Origin: DRPN01 sp964599235
GTDB lineage: Bacteria; Bacteroidota; Bacteroidia; Bacteroidales; VadinHA17
Length of the DNA: 64,000 bases
Direction: 5' to 3'
Assembly (NCBI GenBank): GCA_964599235.1
Contig: CAZRDX010000007.1
Span: 124,001-188,000 of the forward strand
In this document: in pieces, positions 62,480 to 64,000 of the stretch
Position numbering within the stretch: the first letter of the stretch is position 1
How the letters are laid out: every line of letters starts with the position of its first letter
Made by a program: the position numbers and the translations under genes
The notes under the pieces: model-generated
What the model was told of the DNA's origin: nothing
The model's database searches: none
Seen by the model: the letters and a program-made list of their open reading frames with translations, nothing else

Positions 62480-63367
62480 TTAGCGTTCTTTTTTCAGATC
62501 TTTCAATGCTTCAGCCGCTTCGTCGGCTGTGGGGAAACGCCCGGCGATCCCTTCCCTGAGCATGGCGACGATCTCTTCCCTGCGGTAGTAGGCAGGTGGT
62601 TTGGGAAAGCTTTTTTTGGATGTTGCTTTTCTGATGAACGGGAACAGCTTTCCAGGGATCCTGCGGTGTTCTTTCAGGGGCTGGTTGAGCTGCAGGTTGA
62701 TCACCGCCGAGGGATGGGAGGCATGAAAAGGTCTTTCGCCGGTGAGCAACTCCCACATCACCACTCCCAGGCTGTAGATATCTGCGGGAGGTCCGATGAG
62801 CGGGGTCATGCCCAGCACCTGTTCCGGGGAAGCGTAGAGCATGGCGAAGGGCAGACGCCCCCGGGGCGGGCGGTCGAGCCACAACGCACCTGCCGTGTCG
62901 AGGAGACGGGCATGGTCGCGGCCGTCACGGCCGGTATAGATAAGAACATTGGATGGTTTGATGTCGGCATGGACGAACCGCTGCTGATGGAGGAGCTGCA
63001 GACCTTCCAGCAGCTCGCCGGCAAGACGCACCGCCGTGGCCGGATCCTTCACTCTGCCATGGCGGGCCAGCCAGGCCTTGAGGTCGGTCCCTTCGCGATA
63101 GGCCATGACCAGATAGGTGGCCCCGTAAGCCTGAGCCAGCCCCACCATACGCTGCAGAGCAGGATGACGCAGCCGTGACAGCCGCTCATACCGGGAGGCC
63201 TCCTCCTCTCCGTGAGCACGCAACAGCCGCTTTACCAGAACATGTCCCCCCGTGGAGAGCGAAGTCCCCAGGTAAGCCACGGAGAACTTACCCGCCCCTC
63301 CTTCCAGAGGAACACCGGGGTCGAACAGAACCACCTCCTGACCCACACGGAGCCTTATCTTTCCCAT
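62480..63367 (-). CDS. Hanks-type serine/threonine protein kinase
   Basis: About 295 residues from the ATG at 63367 (MGKIRLRVGQ); an ATG at 63397 gives ten more. It is a bare kinase domain without transmembrane or sensor parts: glycine loop GGAGKFSVAYLG (23-34), ATP-binding Lys46 (VLVKRL), catalytic loop HADIKPSN with Asp135, Lys137 and Asn140, metal-binding Asp157 in DTAG, SPEQV, and DIYSLGVVMWELLTGERPF. The usual HRD is HAD and the usual DFG is DTA, but the essential Lys, two Asp and Asn remain, so activity is likely. Targets are unknown. It is divergent from the MarC-family gene. Confidence 0.88.
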   Translation of the reverse strand: MGKIRLRVGQEVVLFDPGVPLEGGAGKFSVAYLGTSLSTGGHVLVKRLLRAHGEEEASRYERLSRLRHPALQRMVGLAQAYGATYLVMAYREGTDLKAWLARHGRVKDPATAVRLAGELLEGLQLLHQQRFVHADIKPSNVLIYTGRDGRDHARLLDTAGALWLDRPPRGRLPFAMLYASPEQVLGMTPLIGPPADIYSLGVVMWELLTGERPFHASHPSAVINLQLNQPLKEHRRIPGKLFPFIRKATSKKSFPKPPAYYRREEIVAMLREGIAGRFPTADEAAEALKDLKKER

Positions 63368-63463
63368 GGGAATAAAAATAAATCTTTTTTCATACATGCC
63401 CCTGCCCGTCCTTTTCCTGAAAAAAGGTACCTTTACTTTCCGTAATCTTCATCATCCACGAGC

Positions 63464-64000
63464 ATGCACAGCGACCTTCTTTCCTTTTCGTTGATGGTTT
63501 TCACGGGGTTCTTTGCCATCATGAACCCCATCGCCAACACGCCCATTTTCATTGGTCTGGTGGAGGACCAAGATGCGGCGGAACGGCGTCGTACGGCACG
63601 TCGGGCCACGATCACGGCTTTTCTGATCGTAACGTCGTTCATCCTTTTCGGAAAGTTCATCTTCCAGGTGTTCGGCATCACCATCCCGGCCTTCAAGATC
63701 ACAGGGGGTATTCTCGTCTTCTTTGTGGGTTTCGACATGTTGCGGTCACGTAAATCGGAGGTACATGGCCATGACACACCCACCACACCTGACGATGACA
63801 TTGCCATCTCTCCTCTGGCCATTCCCATCCTGGCCGGCCCGGGGACGATCGTCACCGCGATGAACTATGTGACCAGCGGAGGGCTCACCAGGATGTGCCT
63901 GGTCATTCTGATCTTCGCGGTGATCATCCTGCTCACTTACCTGGCTTTTACCCTGAGCGACCGTATCATGGAAAAGCTGGGCAGAAATCTGATCATGGTC
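63464..64000 (+). CDS. MarC-family (UPF0056) integral membrane protein, 5' part
   Basis: The frame opens at the ATG at 63464 and runs off the window after 179 codons. It shows the MarC pattern: FFAIMNPIANTPIFIGL in helix 1, RRTARRATITAFLIV, VFGITIPAFKITGGILVFFVGFDML, a short polar loop (HDTPTTPDDD), and IAISPLAIPILAGPGTIVTAM, the second conserved half. About five helices are visible so far. MarC proteins were once linked to antibiotic resistance, but their transport function is unproven. Boxes resembling TAnnTTTG (TACCTTTA, 63428-63435) lie just upstream. Confidence 0.9.
   Translation, partial: MHSDLLSFSLMVFTGFFAIMNPIANTPIFIGLVEDQDAAERRRTARRATITAFLIVTSFILFGKFIFQVFGITIPAFKITGGILVFFVGFDMLRSRKSEVHGHDTPTTPDDDIAISPLAIPILAGPGTIVTAMNYVTSGGLTRMCLVILIFAVIILLTYLAFTLSDRIMEKLGRNLIMV

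Overview
The window reads as a chromosome segment of a Bacteroidota bacterium, most likely a GC-rich anaerobe of the order Bacteroidales or a relative. The evidence is two complete SusC/SusD pairs plus a third SusD end, lipoproteins with Bacteroidota-type signal peptides, a type IX secretion (T9SS) C-terminal sorting domain, a full-length TAnnTTTG promoter class upstream of many genes, weak Shine-Dalgarno sites, and a menaquinone gene set. No rRNA, tRNA, CRISPR array, insertion sequence or prophage was recognised.

Layout. (1) 1-11.1 kb: the end of a SusD-like gene meets a leftward operon of secreted glycan-degrading proteins (two GH18, one GH38, a GHL10-like protein, a CBM9-like lipoprotein and a TIM-barrel protein whose carbohydrate-binding module is split by an in-frame TAA). 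GH18 with GH38 suggests attack on N-glycan-like or chitin/mannose-containing glycans. (2) 11.2-19.0 kb: menaquinone synthesis, menI-menF-menD-menB-menA and then menC-menE, separated by a small outer-membrane barrel gene on the other strand. No menH is present. (3) 19.1-21.8 kb: a long KamA-family radical SAM protein and a MORN-repeat protein. (4) 22.0-33.9 kb: a 14-gene operon that is the most interesting part of the window. It encodes a membrane complex with Mrp antiporter-like subunits (E, F, G, MbhD, MbhE-MrpB fusion, C, two NuoL/N-like pumps) and complex-I-like subunits (NuoH, B, C, D, I) in the order of the archaeal mbx/mbs operon. The NuoB-like subunit has only three cluster cysteines, the NuoD-like subunit has CxxC plus CxxE instead of a NiFe site, and the last gene fuses the NuoI-like ferredoxin to a GltD/NfnB-like FAD-NAD(P)H oxidoreductase. 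I infer an ion-pumping ferredoxin- or sulfur-linked NAD(P)H oxidoreductase rather than a hydrogenase.

(5) 34.2-38.7 kb: alkaline phosphatase, a short ribosome-hibernation-type protein, a small membrane protein and an S9 peptidase. (6) 38.8-44.3 kb: a SusC/SusD pair with a divergent GntR/FadR-type regulator. (7) 44.7-62.0 kb: a membrane-anchored AraC-type regulator followed by a surface cluster on the same strand: a repeat lipoprotein, SusC, SusD, a FISUMP lipoprotein and a 2.5-kilo-residue subtilisin-like T9SS cargo protein. This looks like a surface protein- or peptide-acquisition locus. (8) 62.5-64.0 kb: a Ser/Thr kinase and the start of a MarC-family membrane protein, divergently arranged.

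Neighbouring transcription units commonly end tail to tail at shared hairpin terminators (527-562, 16252-16280, 38760-38789). Many long open frames antisense to real genes were ignored as high-GC shadows. All family assignments are by eye from sequence motifs, with no database search.
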